Shown here: in pieces, positions 8,349 through 16,867 of the stretch
How the letters are laid out: every line of letters begins with the position of its first letter
Numbering within the stretch: position 1 is the stretch's first letter
NCBI RefSeq assembly: GCF_001751365.1
Contig: NZ_LJGT01000037.1
Location: forward strand, 62,001 to 126,000
Length of the DNA stretch: 64,000 bases
Origin: Streptomyces abyssalis
Lineage (GTDB): Bacteria > Actinomycetota > Actinomycetes > Streptomycetales > Streptomycetaceae
Reading direction: 5' to 3'
Notes under the pieces: model-generated
Seen by the model: only the letters and a program-made list of their open reading frames with translations
Told to the model about the DNA's origin: nothing
The model's database searches: none
Program-made: the position numbers and the translations under genes

Positions 8349-9794
8349 ATGCAGACCAGCCCCGCACGTCCGGCCGACGCGCCGCCCAGGAGAGACGGCG
8401 GCCCGATCGACCGGTACTTCCGCATCAGCGAACGTGGATCGACGCTCAACCGGGAGATACGTGGTGGATTCGCCACGTTCTTCACGATGGCGTACATCCT
8501 CGTGCTCAACCCGATCATCCTCGGCAGCGCCGAGGACAAGTTCGGTCAGCAGCTCGACGGTGCCCAACTGGCCACCGCCACGGCCCTGGTGGCCGGGGTG
8601 ATGACCTTGATCATGGGCGTGGGCGGCAACCTTCCGCTCGCCCTGGCCGCGGGTCTCGGCATCAACGTCATCGTCGCCGTCCAGGTCGCCCCCCTCATGG
8701 CCTGGGAAGACGCGATGGGCCTGATCGTGCTCGAGGGCCTGCTGATCAGCATCCTGGTGATGACGGGTCTGCGCGAAGCCGTCATGCACGCCATCCCGCA
8801 GCCCCTCAAGCAGGCCATCAGCGTCGGCATCGGCCTGTTCATCGCCTTCATCGGCCTCGTGGACGCCGGGTTCGTCACCCGCATCCCGGACGCGGCGAAG
8901 ACCACCGTTCCGGTTCAGCTCGGCACCGGCACGCTCACCGGCTGGCCCATGCTCGTCTTCTGTCTCGGCGTGCTGCTGACGATCGTGCTCGTCACCCGCA
9001 AGGTGAAGGGCGCCATCCTGATCAGCATCGTCGTCATGACCGTCGCCGCGATCGTGATCAACGAGTTCGCCGAGGTCAAGAACTGGGGTGTGACCTCGCC
9101 GGACCTGCCCGGCAACCCCGTCGCCGCTCCCGACTTCGGACTCGTGGGCGCGTTCGATCTGTTCGGCGCGTTCGGACAGGCCGGCATCCTCACCGTCGTC
9201 CTGCTCATCTTCGCCCTGATCCTGTCCGACTTCTTCGACACCATGGGCACCATCGTCGGCGTCACCGCCGAAGCCGGGCTTCTCGACGAGCGTGGTCAGG
9301 TCCCCGGCCTGGGCCGCGTCCTGCTCATCGACGGCGGTGCCGCCGTCGCCGGCGGCGCCTGCTCCTCCTCGTCCGCCACCACCTACATCGAGTCGGCGGC
9401 CGGTGTCGGGGAAGGCGCACGTACCGGATTCGCCAGCCTCATCACCGGCAGTCTGTTCGGTCTCGCGCTCTTCCTCACGCCGGTCCTGACCATGGTGCCC
9501 CTCCAGGCCGCCTCCCCGGCGCTCGTCGTGGTCGGATTCCTGATGATGACGCAGGTCAAGCACATCGACTGGGACCGCTACGAACTGGCCATCCCCGCCT
9601 TCCTGACCATCACCGTCATGCCGTTCACCTACTCCATCACCAACGGCATCGGCGCCGGCTTCATCGCGTACGTGTTCATCAAGGCGTGCGTGGGCAAGGC
9701 CCGGGAGGTGCACTGGCTGCTCTGGGTCAGCGCGCTGCTGTTCCTGGTCTACTTCGCCATCGAGCCGCTGAAGATGCTGCTCGGCATCAAGTAG
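8349..9794 (+). CDS. AzgA-type (NCS2/PbuG) hypoxanthine-guanine-adenine permease
   Basis: A 481-residue membrane carrier from the ATG at 8349, which has AGGAG nine bases upstream. The open frame extends 12 codons further without a ribosome site. The family marks are plain: GGFATFFTMAYILVLNPIIL, NLPLALAAGLGINVIVA, LSDFFDTMGTIVGVTAEAGLLDE and GGACSSSSATTYIESAAGVGEGARTG (the signature around TM10). About 12-13 helices are visible. The family takes up hypoxanthine, guanine or adenine with protons. It is the second purine carrier in the window and differs in subfamily from the one at 5766, so the two should cover oxidised and salvageable purines respectively. A 16-bp hairpin terminator follows. 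Confidence 0.93.
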   Translation: MQTSPARPADAPPRRDGGPIDRYFRISERGSTLNREIRGGFATFFTMAYILVLNPIILGSAEDKFGQQLDGAQLATATALVAGVMTLIMGVGGNLPLALAAGLGINVIVAVQVAPLMAWEDAMGLIVLEGLLISILVMTGLREAVMHAIPQPLKQAISVGIGLFIAFIGLVDAGFVTRIPDAAKTTVPVQLGTGTLTGWPMLVFCLGVLLTIVLVTRKVKGAILISIVVMTVAAIVINEFAEVKNWGVTSPDLPGNPVAAPDFGLVGAFDLFGAFGQAGILTVVLLIFALILSDFFDTMGTIVGVTAEAGLLDERGQVPGLGRVLLIDGGAAVAGGACSSSSATTYIESAAGVGEGARTGFASLITGSLFGLALFLTPVLTMVPLQAASPALVVVGFLMMTQVKHIDWDRYELAIPAFLTITVMPFTYSITNGIGAGFIAYVFIKACVGKAREVHWLLWVSALLFLVYFAIEPLKMLLGIK

Positions 9795-9814
9795 CCATCC
9801 CTGCACGGCACATC

Positions 9815-9851
9815 GCGACGGCCCCGGCGGCACTCCCGCCGGGGCCGTCGC
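9815..9851 (+). terminator. Strong 16-bp hairpin terminator
   Basis: Arms 9815-9830 and 9836-9851 pair perfectly around a CACTC loop, 20 bases after the permease stop. It separates the permease from the phosphoesterase gene. Confidence 0.85.
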
Positions 9852-9892
9852 CGTACAGGAGCGGGGCAGGTCGCGTCGGCTATGGTCGCGGC

Positions 9893-10399
9893 GTGCGACT
9901 ACTGCTGACCTCGGACACGCATCTGCCGAAGCGTGCCAAACGGCTCCCCGACGAGCTGCTCAGCGAACTGGCCGCCGCTGACGTCGTGTTCCACGCCGGG
10001 GACTGGGTCGACACCGCCACGCTCGACCTGTTCGAAACACGCGCCCGCCGTCTCGTCGGCGTGTACGGCAACAACGACGGGCCCGCACTGCGCGCCCGCC
10101 TGCCCGAGGTGGCGGAAGCCGAACTGGGCGGCGTGCGCTTCGCGGTCGTGCACGAGACCGGGGAGGCGCGCGGCCGTGAACGCCGCTGTGCCGAGCGCTT
10201 CCCCGAGGCCGAGGTCCTCGTCTTCGGGCACAGCCACATCCCGTGGGACAGCACAGCCGGAGAGGGCCGCCTCCGCCTGCTCAACCCGGGCTCGCCCACA
10301 GACCGCCGCCGCCAGCCTTACTGCACGTACATGACGGCGGAGGTGACGGCCGAAGGCCTCTCCCAGGTGCAGCTGCACCGCCTGCCGCGCCGCGGCTGA
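9893..10399 (+). CDS. YfcE/MJ0936-type metallophosphoesterase
   Basis: A 168-residue calcineurin-like phosphoesterase. The two-metal motifs come in the expected order: SDTH near residue 7, FHAGDWVD (GD), VYGNNDGP (the GN[HN]D motif), VVHETG and FGHSHIP. Length and motif spacing match the compact YfcE/MJ0936 group of phosphodiesterases, usually Mn2+ dependent; the natural substrate is unknown. The GTG at 9893 begins MRLLLTSDTH. A -10 hexamer TATGGT (9881-9886) lies seven bases upstream, predicting a leaderless transcript. It is convergent with the esterase gene, with 31 bases between. Confidence 0.92.
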   Translation: MRLLLTSDTHLPKRAKRLPDELLSELAAADVVFHAGDWVDTATLDLFETRARRLVGVYGNNDGPALRARLPEVAEAELGGVRFAVVHETGEARGRERRCAERFPEAEVLVFGHSHIPWDSTAGEGRLRLLNPGSPTDRRRQPYCTYMTAEVTAEGLSQVQLHRLPRRG

Positions 10400-10430
10400 G
10401 GCCTCCGGTGGGGCCGCTGCCCGGGAGCGC

Positions 10431-11507
10431 TCACCGGCGGCCCAGCCGCACCTCGTGCAGCGCGTCCGCGACGAGCCCCGGGTCCGGCGGACCCATGTGC
10501 GAGGCGCGGGGGAAGTCGCGGACGTCGAAGCGGTTGTGCGGGGTGAGTTCGTCTGCCTCGGCGATCATCCGGTCCTGCAGGGCGGGCGGCACCAGACGGT
10601 CCCTGCCCGTGCGCAGATACGTACGAGGGACGCGGCCCCACGTGTGCGCCCGGCCGACTGCCCGCTCTCCGTAGGCCCGTACGCACTCGTCGGTCTGCAT
10701 GAGGCCGAGGATCCGCCGGAAGGCCGCATCCGGATAGTCCGCGCAGACCATCTCCTTGAAGAGCGCGAGGTCCTTGGCCGAGCCCGTACGCCAGTTGAGG
10801 CGGATCACGCCCAGCTTCTCCGGGTCGCCGATCACCTGCTCGTCCGGATCCATGGCGTCCGCGGCCTCCGGAGAGGACATGCACGCCTCCAGCGACGGCA
10901 TCGCCCGGCTCGGGCAGAAGGCTGCGAAGTAGCAGATGCGGTCGAGGAGCCGGGGCACCGCGTCAGCGACGCGGCTCACGGAGGTGCCGCCCATGCTGTG
11001 GCCGACGAGCACCACGGGCCCGTGACGTGCCGCATCGCGTACGTGCCCCTCGACGCGGCGTGCGTAGTCGTCCAGAGTGAGCTCCGCCAGCGGCGACGGC
11101 TCGGTGGCCAGGGCCCGCAGGTCCTGCCTCTGGTACGCCTCCGGCACGAAGGCCTCCGTGCCGTGCATCGGCTGGTCCACGGTGACGGCGCGGTGTCCGC
11201 GCCGCTGCAACTCCCGCGCGATGCCGGCCAGATGACCGCCGGCGCTGTGGGTGCCGTGCACGAGGACGTACGTACGCGGGCCGTGCCCGCTCCGGCTCCC
11301 GGCCGGGTGCCCGCCCTGCTGCTCGTCGCGCCGCCCGGTCCCGGAGGCGCCGGCCACGCCCGCGCCCGCACTGCCGGCCAGCGCCGCGCCTCCCCCGGCC
11401 AGGCTGAAGGTGCGGAGAACTCTCCGCCGTGTCGCACCGCTTGCGGCCCCAGCACCCGTGACCGGGCGGACCGCGTCCGTCCCGTCGTTCTTCTCCCGTT
11501 TCGTCAT
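10431..11507 (-). CDS. Tat-exported alpha/beta hydrolase (methylesterase-like)
   Basis: A 358-residue protein from the ATG at 11507. The N-terminal 60 residues hold a twin-arginine signal (ATRRRVLRTFSLAGGGAALAG) followed by a Gly/Ser-rich linker. The hydrolase domain starts at YVLVHGTHSAGGHLAGIARELQRRGH, has the nucleophile Ser in GHSMGG, the acid in LRTGRDRLVPP and the His in RASHMGPPDP. This layout resembles the plant methylesterase/hydroxynitrile-lyase (SABP2-like) group, which cleaves small methyl esters. It should act outside the membrane. An unusual feature is the CYFAAFCPSR/ACMSS cysteine pair. The physiological substrate is not known. Confidence 0.88.
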   Translation of the reverse strand: MTKREKNDGTDAVRPVTGAGAASGATRRRVLRTFSLAGGGAALAGSAGAGVAGASGTGRRDEQQGGHPAGSRSGHGPRTYVLVHGTHSAGGHLAGIARELQRRGHRAVTVDQPMHGTEAFVPEAYQRQDLRALATEPSPLAELTLDDYARRVEGHVRDAARHGPVVLVGHSMGGTSVSRVADAVPRLLDRICYFAAFCPSRAMPSLEACMSSPEAADAMDPDEQVIGDPEKLGVIRLNWRTGSAKDLALFKEMVCADYPDAAFRRILGLMQTDECVRAYGERAVGRAHTWGRVPRTYLRTGRDRLVPPALQDRMIAEADELTPHNRFDVRDFPRASHMGPPDPGLVADALHEVRLGRR

Positions 11508-11938
11508 GGCCCCGAAGCTACGTACGCCCGGCAGCGCACGACATGGCTCTGAGCCCCGGAGCGGGGGTGTACCTGCCGCCACCGTTCCGTCCACGGGCCG
11601 CTCACCGAGCTGCTGCTTGTGATCTACCGCCGCCGTCCCGCACGCGGCGGCAGCGTCGGGATAACCGGTGATGAGAAGTTGCTCGACTTCTGGCTGGATC
11701 GGGTCGGATTCGGCTGATCCGGCCGCCCGTGTCACGTATCTCCGGCGCCCTCCGGATGCTCTCTTTTGCCGTTGGCTCATCAACGACGTGCGGCCCGCCG
11801 CGGGCGAGTACGGTGACGTCTCACCGATGACCCTCCGGTTGGACGTCCCGGGGAAACACGGAGCCGGCACCCCGGCTCCGCGGCTGAGGCAGAGGAACGG
11901 TGTTTCGGGTGACTGCGGACCATCAACAGGAAGATGTC
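11508..11938. other. Intergenic region, no gene recognised
   Basis: About 430 bases between divergent genes. I see no conserved coding frame. It contains a perfect 6-6-6 inverted repeat AGAAGT-TGCTCG-ACTTCT (11674-11691), a possible operator or small hairpin. The 3' part must hold the promoter of the membrane-protein gene. Confidence 0.5.
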
Positions 11939-12943
11939 ATGCCAGAGGCCTCACTTGAACACGACGGAGGCGAGGCCGCCGCGGCGCGACGTGAGGGGAC
12001 GGGGGCCGATCGGAGCGGGACGCCGGCCGGGAGCTTCGACGCCGGGGCCGCACCCGCCGCGCCGGCCCACGCGGGCGCTCCCGCACCCGCTCCTGCGTCC
12101 GCTCACGCCGCCGCGGGCCCCGGCGCCCCCGTTCCGGGCCGCTCCGGCGACCACGCCGCCCCGCCGCCGCCCGTCCCCGCCGCCGCCCCGACCGCCCCTC
12201 CCAGACGCGAGCCTCTGTGGGCGCTGGCGACCGTGGCCTCGTACGGGGTCACACTCTTCGTGGGCAGTGAGGACCTGGTCCTCCTCGCGATACCCGGGAT
12301 GCTCTCTCTCGCCGTCCTCGAACTGCTCGGGGTGCGCTATGTGCTGCGCAGACCCGCCAGGGGCGGCGCGGCGCCGTACGCCACCGACGGCAGCGATCAC
12401 CGCGGAGTGGTCAACCACCTGTACACAGCCCTGCTGAAGCGCTACGGCGTGCTCGTGCTCATCTGCCTCGCGCTCATGGCCGTACCGCTGATCACGCGAG
12501 CCACGTACCTCATTCCCCTGATGGGCGTCGGGCTTCTCGGCATCGTACTGGCGACGGTCTGCTGGTTCGACCAGCTGCGCTGGGTACGGCAGTGCGCCCG
12601 CGTACTGAGTGTGTACGGGTTCGAATTCCGCACCCCCGTCTACCAGTTGGACCTGTCGCGGAACGGAGGGCGGGTCCTGGTGCTCGGTTACGAGGGGCTG
12701 GAGTCCCCTGACATGTTCGCCCGTGAACCCATGGGGCACCCCTGCTGGCCCGAGCGGATCGCCGAAGGCGTCTGGTTCGCGGGGGACGAGGTGTTCGGAG
12801 GCGCGCTGCTGGTTCCCGGCACGGGCGAGCTGATGTGCCTGCAGCCGCTGGACTGGGACGCGTTCGACGAGTGGCGGGCCGCGGCGGACGAGGAGCGGCG
12901 CGCGAAGGCGAAGCGCGCAGGGCTCGACCGCAATTCCGTCTGA
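11939..12943 (+). CDS. Conserved membrane protein with long Ala/Pro-rich N-terminus
   Basis: A protein of about 334 residues from the ATG at 11939 (AGGAAG upstream); a GTG at 11900 with GAGGAA upstream would add 13 residues. The first 95 residues are an Ala/Pro/Gly-rich, probably disordered, cytoplasmic arm. Hydrophobic segments follow: WALATVASYGVTLFV, DLVLLAIPGMLSLAVLELLG, YGVLVLICLALMAVPLI and YLIPLMGVGLLGIVLATVCWF. The soluble C-terminal domain (FEFRTPVYQLDLSRNGGRVLVLGYEGLESPDMFAREPMGHPCWPERIAEGVWFAGDE) is well formed but unassigned. I do not recognise a function. The layout resembles conserved Streptomyces membrane proteins of unknown role. Confidence 0.8.
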   Translation: MPEASLEHDGGEAAAARREGTGADRSGTPAGSFDAGAAPAAPAHAGAPAPAPASAHAAAGPGAPVPGRSGDHAAPPPPVPAAAPTAPPRREPLWALATVASYGVTLFVGSEDLVLLAIPGMLSLAVLELLGVRYVLRRPARGGAAPYATDGSDHRGVVNHLYTALLKRYGVLVLICLALMAVPLITRATYLIPLMGVGLLGIVLATVCWFDQLRWVRQCARVLSVYGFEFRTPVYQLDLSRNGGRVLVLGYEGLESPDMFAREPMGHPCWPERIAEGVWFAGDEVFGGALLVPGTGELMCLQPLDWDAFDEWRAAADEERRAKAKRAGLDRNSV

Positions 12944-13092
12944 CGCCCTCCGTCTGACGCCGCTCCGTCCGGCGACGCCGCCCGCGCGTACGCTGCCCGC
13001 CCCGCCCCCCGGCGGCGACCGGCGAGCCGCCTCGGCCTGCCCGCGGCCCCGGGTCAGGATGGTGCCTCCCGATCCAGGAGGAGGGCGCCCCG

Positions 13093-13680
13093 ATGGACTT
13101 CCGTGACCCGCCGAAGGCCGCCGCGTGGCAGCACATGAAGGCCCGCTCGGGCTTCGAGGTCGTCTACTTCCAGCACGCGCCGTCCGGCGACGGCTGGCGC
13201 GTCCACGGCTGCACGACCGCCCTCGAAGACGGCACGACCTGGATCGTCGACTACGAGATCGAACTGGACACCGACTGGGCCACCCGCACCGCGCACATCT
13301 CCGGCCGTTCCGCCGCCGGTCACCGCACGACATCGATCCTCACCGACGGCTCCGGTCACTGGCAGATCGACGGCGTGGTCTCGACCCACCTCGACGGGTG
13401 CCGCGACATCGACCTCGAATCCTCCGCGATGACCAACGCGTTGCCCGTACGCCGCCTCCGCCTCGCGGACGGAGACCGCGCGGACGCCCCCGCCGCGTAC
13501 GTACGCGCGGCGGACCTCTCCGTAGAGCGGCTCGACCAGACCTACGAACTCGTCCGCGACAAGGCCGGACAGCAGCGCTACGAATACGCCGCCCCCGCCT
13601 TCGGCTTCAACTGCCGCCTCGCGTACGACAGCGCCGGCCTCGTCCGCGACTACCCCGGCATCGCCATCCGCGTCACCTGA
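13093..13680 (+). CDS. Putative glycolipid-binding family protein
   Basis: A 195-residue soluble protein. The features GCTTALEDGTTWIVDYEIELDTDWATRTAHI, GSGHWQIDGVVSTHLDGCRDIDLESSAMTNALPVRRL and YEYAAPAFGFNCRLAYDSAGLVRDYPGIAIRV match the putative glycolipid-binding domain family seen across actinobacteria and proteobacteria. The family is structurally related to lipoprotein-carrier folds, but no biochemical role is firmly established. A strong AGGAGGA precedes the ATG. It is monocistronic, 161 bases before the MerR gene. Confidence 0.8.
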   Translation: MDFRDPPKAAAWQHMKARSGFEVVYFQHAPSGDGWRVHGCTTALEDGTTWIVDYEIELDTDWATRTAHISGRSAAGHRTTSILTDGSGHWQIDGVVSTHLDGCRDIDLESSAMTNALPVRRLRLADGDRADAPAAYVRAADLSVERLDQTYELVRDKAGQQRYEYAAPAFGFNCRLAYDSAGLVRDYPGIAIRVT

Positions 13681-13804
13681 GGGCCGCACCGAGAGCGATG
13701 GTCCGCCGGCTCGGCCGCGAGGGCTGGATCAGGCCCCAGCGGGTGATCGACTGCGTCGGCGGGGCGCAGGCCCGAAGTCGGAAACGACGACCGGTCACCA
13801 GGGC

Positions 13805-13835
13805 TTGAGTCTCCAGCCGCTGGAAGGTCCAGACT
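13805..13835 (+). promoter_or_regulatory. MerR-type promoter with 19-bp spacer and palindrome
   Basis: TTGAGT (13805-13810) and CAGACT (13830-13835) are 19 bases apart, longer than normal. The spacer holds the palindrome TCCAG-CCG-CTGGA (13812-13824). This is the architecture that MerR-family activators untwist. The -10 ends six bases before the ATG at 13842, so the transcript would be leaderless and the gene autoregulated. Confidence 0.65.
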
Positions 13836-13841
13836 TCCCGC

Positions 13842-14744
13842 ATGAGCGAAGACGAACACCAGGCCTGCCTCACGATCGGGCAGCTCGCCGACCGTACAGG
13901 CGTCCCCGTCCGCACCGTCCGCTACTGGTCGGACGTCGGTGTGCTGACGCCCGAGCGGCGGTCCGGAGGCGGTTACCGGCTGTACGGCGCCGAAGCCGTC
14001 GCGCGCCTCGAACTCGTCCGAACCCTACGGGAGTTGGGGCTCGGACTGGAGGAGGTGAGCCGCGTAGTGCGCCGGGAGGCACCCGTCGCCGAGATCGCGG
14101 CCGCGCACGTCGCCGCTCTGGACGCCCGCATACGTGCCCTGAAGGTGAGCCGGGCCGTCCTTTCCACCGTCGCGGAACGCGGTTCCACCGCAGAGGAGAC
14201 AGCACTGATGAACAAGCTGGCGCGGCTCTCCGTCGCCCAACGCAGGAACATCATCGAGGACTTCATGCTGGAGGTGTCCGAAGGCGTCGACGGGGGCCCC
14301 GAATTGGCGGAGCGGCTGAGACGCTCCCCGGTCGAACTGCCCGACAGCCCCACGCCGGAGCAGGTCGACGCCTGGCTTCAGCTGGCCGAACTGATGCAGG
14401 ACCCGGACTTCCGCTCCCGGATGCGGAAGATGCTGGAGCTCAACGTGAAGGGAAGCCCGGGCGGTTCGATCTGGTTCACCCGGCACGTGGTGAACGTCGT
14501 GAGCGAAGCACGCGAGGACGGCGTGGACCCGGACGGGCCGGACGCCTCGGAGGTGCTGACGGATCTCTTCGGCGACGCGGACAGGGCCGGGATTCTCCAA
14601 GGCCTGGACGCGGGTCTGGAGGCGGGAGCGGACCGCTACGCCGAACTTCTCCGCAGCGTGAGAGGCCACGAGCCGCAGCCGTCACGTGCTCCGGACTACG
14701 AATGGCTGGGGCGGGCGTTGCGGGCGGAGCTCCGGCGGGAGTAG
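13842..14744 (+). CDS. MerR-family transcriptional regulator with long effector domain
   Basis: A 300-residue regulator. A winged MerR helix-turn-helix opens the protein (LTIGQLADRTGVPVRTVRYWSDVGVLTPERRSGGGYRLYGAEAVARLELVRTLRELGLGLEEV, residues 10-72). A dimerisation helix of about 30 residues (AHVAALDARIRALKVSRAVLSTVAERG) follows. The 180-residue C-terminal part is helical, acidic and without Cys, so metal or redox sensing is unlikely. A small-molecule-binding domain is more likely, but I cannot name the ligand. It probably controls itself through the 19-bp-spacer promoter at 13805. No adjacent target gene is obvious; downstream genes are convergent. Confidence 0.9.
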   Translation: MSEDEHQACLTIGQLADRTGVPVRTVRYWSDVGVLTPERRSGGGYRLYGAEAVARLELVRTLRELGLGLEEVSRVVRREAPVAEIAAAHVAALDARIRALKVSRAVLSTVAERGSTAEETALMNKLARLSVAQRRNIIEDFMLEVSEGVDGGPELAERLRRSPVELPDSPTPEQVDAWLQLAELMQDPDFRSRMRKMLELNVKGSPGGSIWFTRHVVNVVSEAREDGVDPDGPDASEVLTDLFGDADRAGILQGLDAGLEAGADRYAELLRSVRGHEPQPSRAPDYEWLGRALRAELRRE

Positions 14745-14774
14745 CGCACCGGCTCCACGGCCCGGCACGCCCGC

Positions 14775-14850
14775 GCACCCCTGCGACCGTGCACCCCTGC
14801 GACCGTGCACCCTGCGCCTGTGCACCCCTGCATCCGTGCCCCTGCGCGCC
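14775..14850. repeat. Short tandem repeat array between convergent genes
   Basis: About five head-to-tail copies of a 15-16-base unit. Copies 14775-14790 and 14791-14806 are identical (GCACCCCTGCGACCGT). Those at 14807-14821, 14822-14837 and 14838-14850 are diverged. It lies between the MerR stop and the 3' end of the GNAT gene; no coding role. Confidence 0.85.
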
Positions 14851-14878
14851 GGGCCCGGGAGGAGGCGTCGGCGCGCGG

Positions 14879-15367
14879 TCAGCGATGCCGCACCAGTTCG
14901 ACCCTCTCGGGGCCAGCGGACTCCAGCGGGCCCTTCACCGACCAGCCGCATGCCTCGTAGAACGCGATGGCGGCGTGGTTGGAGGTGAAGCTCTCCAGGC
15001 GGATCTCGTCGTACTCGGCGAAGAGCATCTTCTCGGCCTCCGTGAGCAGGACGCGTCCCAGGCCCTCCCGCTGGCGGTCCACATCGATCATGATCAGGTC
15101 GATGGTGGGGCCCTCGAGAATCGCGAGTCCCACGATCCGCCCCGCTGCTGTCATGCAGTGCACGTGGCCCTGCCGGAAGTGCGATTCGATGTGGTCGTCC
15201 GAGGCTCCGCTGCCGATGAACCCCTCGACGCTCTCGTCACCCAGGAACGGGCGGTAGCGCGAATCGATTGTGCGGCGGGCGAGTTCTTGAAGCGCCGGGA
15301 GATCCGTCGCGGAAGCGGGGCGCACGACAGGCGCCGGTGTCCCGTTCCGCAGGCCGTCGGTGGTCAT
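14879..15367 (-). CDS. GNAT-family N-acetyltransferase
   Basis: A 162-residue acetyltransferase from the ATG at 15367, with GGAG seven bases upstream. The acetyl-CoA loop is IDVDRQREGLGRVLLTEAEKMLFA, a variant of Q/RxxGxG/A. The C-terminal RLESFTSNHAAIAFYEACGWSVKG is the usual GNAT ending. The N-terminus VRPASATDLPALQELARRTIDSRYRPFLGDE is typical of acetyltransferases of unassigned substrate. It lies 50 bases downstream of the dGTPase on the same strand and may be its operon partner. The substrate is unknown. Confidence 0.9.
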   Translation of the reverse strand: MTTDGLRNGTPAPVVRPASATDLPALQELARRTIDSRYRPFLGDESVEGFIGSGASDDHIESHFRQGHVHCMTAAGRIVGLAILEGPTIDLIMIDVDRQREGLGRVLLTEAEKMLFAEYDEIRLESFTSNHAAIAFYEACGWSVKGPLESAGPERVELVRHR

Positions 15368-15417
15368 TGCGCGCTCCTTGAGGCCGGGCGGCCCGTCGGG
15401 GCCCGCCAGCGGGCCCG

Positions 15418-16779
15418 TCACAGCCACATGGCGTCGCTCACGGATCCCAGGCTGGTGCCGGACAGGCGACGGTGCAGGGTCATGGCCTGGTCCTCGGTCA
15501 GGGACGCGACGTGGTCGGCGGCGGCACGCAGAGGGTCGCCGTGGAGGTCGAGTTCCTCGGCCCGGTCGGTGGGGAGCAGCCGAGGGGACTCGTAGGTCCA
15601 GCGAAGCAGTTCGGAGACGATGCGCTGCTTTCCGTGCTGCTGGGTGGCGAGTGCGGGGCGGTCGATGACGTAGCACCAGACCAGTTCCTTGAGCAGGTCG
15701 CAGGCGGCCCGGCTGTCGGCCGGTACGACGAGGCGGGCTCCGTAGCGGATCGCTGCCGGGCCCTCGACCGCCAGCGCGATGTCGCGTGTGAAGTGGTCGA
15801 TGAGTTTGGCGGTCCGGGCGTTGACGGCGACGTCGTCGTCGTGACGGCCGGCGTAGGGGCCTGGCACCGACAGGGCTTTGGCGATGTCGGCGAGGAGGTG
15901 CGACGCCTCGTCCCGGTCGAACGCGACACCGGCGCGGCGGCGTTTGGCTTCCACATAGTCGAGGAACCGTTGCGTCTCGCGTTCGGTGTCACCGCCCGCG
16001 GCTCCCGGGGGCGGGAGGAGCGCGGCCAGCGGGATCAAACCGGTGCGGTAGAAGTCCTCCACGTCGTGACAGGCGTAGGTGACGTCGTCGGCCCAGTCCA
16101 TCACCTGCTCCTCGATCGGCACGGCGTCGTCACCCCGGCCCGCTCTCACCCATGCGAACGCCTCGCGGTCGGCCGCGTAGACGCCCCATTTGGCGTGCCG
16201 CGCGGGATCGACGTCGCGCGGGGCGCGCTCCCAGGGGTACTTCGTCGCGGCGTCCAGGCAGGCCCGGGTCAGGTGAAGTCCGCGGTGTCCGGGGTACTTG
16301 TGGGCGGCGAGGAAGGTGAGGATGTGCAGGGTCTGGGCGTTGCCCTCGAAGCTGTCGAGCACCCCGCCCGCGAAGTGCAGCTCGTCCATCGTCGCCCGCA
16401 ACGCGGTCTCTCCGGCGTGGCCGAAGGGCGGGTGACCGATGTCGTGCGCCATGCAGGCCGCTTCCACCAGCGCCGGGTTGGGGCCGCCGTAGCGCCGCTC
16501 CAGGCGCTCGGCCATTCGCCGCCCCAGCTGGGCGACCTTCATCGAGTGGGTCAACCTGGTGTGGTAGGCGCCGAGTTCACCGCTGGCGACGACCTGGCTC
16601 TTGCCGGCGAGCGCGCGCCATTGCGTGGAGTACAGGATCCGGTCGACGTCGTGCTCGAACGCCGACCGTTGTCCGTCGTCGGCGACACGCCGGCGCAGGG
16701 AGTGCTGCTCCAGGTCCTCGTCGCTGTAGTGAGCCGGTCGCATGAGGGGATCGTAAGTCCGTGATCGTGTGCTGGTCAC
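15418..16779 (-). CDS. dGTP triphosphohydrolase-like HD-domain protein
   Basis: A protein of up to 453 residues of the dGTPase-like family. It hydrolyses dNTPs to the nucleoside and triphosphate, controlling nucleotide pools. RILYSTQWRALAGKSQVV and HTRLTHSMKVAQLGRRMA precede the metal-binding CMAHDIGHPPFGHAGE, which carries the HD pair. MDWADDVTYACHDVEDFYRTG supplies the distal Asp. The GTG at 16779 has no clear ribosome site; the ATG at 16743 (MRPAHYSDEDLEQ) is an equally good start, shortening the protein by 12 residues. It lies upstream of a GNAT gene on the same strand. Confidence 0.92.
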   Translation of the reverse strand: MTSTRSRTYDPLMRPAHYSDEDLEQHSLRRRVADDGQRSAFEHDVDRILYSTQWRALAGKSQVVASGELGAYHTRLTHSMKVAQLGRRMAERLERRYGGPNPALVEAACMAHDIGHPPFGHAGETALRATMDELHFAGGVLDSFEGNAQTLHILTFLAAHKYPGHRGLHLTRACLDAATKYPWERAPRDVDPARHAKWGVYAADREAFAWVRAGRGDDAVPIEEQVMDWADDVTYACHDVEDFYRTGLIPLAALLPPPGAAGGDTERETQRFLDYVEAKRRRAGVAFDRDEASHLLADIAKALSVPGPYAGRHDDDVAVNARTAKLIDHFTRDIALAVEGPAAIRYGARLVVPADSRAACDLLKELVWCYVIDRPALATQQHGKQRIVSELLRWTYESPRLLPTDRAEELDLHGDPLRAAADHVASLTEDQAMTLHRRLSGTSLGSVSDAMWL

Positions 16780-16827
16780 ATGATTATGGGTGGCTGCCGC
16801 CTGCCTCCGCGCAGCCGTACGGGGTGC

Positions 16828-16857
16828 CGGCAGTGGCTGGTTGACCGGCCACTGCCG
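16828..16857 (-). terminator. Hairpin after malate synthase
   Basis: A perfect 10-bp stem (CGGCAGTGGC/GCCACTGCCG) with a 10-base loop starts 10 bases beyond the malate synthase stop on the minus strand. It separates that gene from the dGTPase transcript. Confidence 0.75.
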
Positions 16858-16867
16858 ACGTGAGGAA

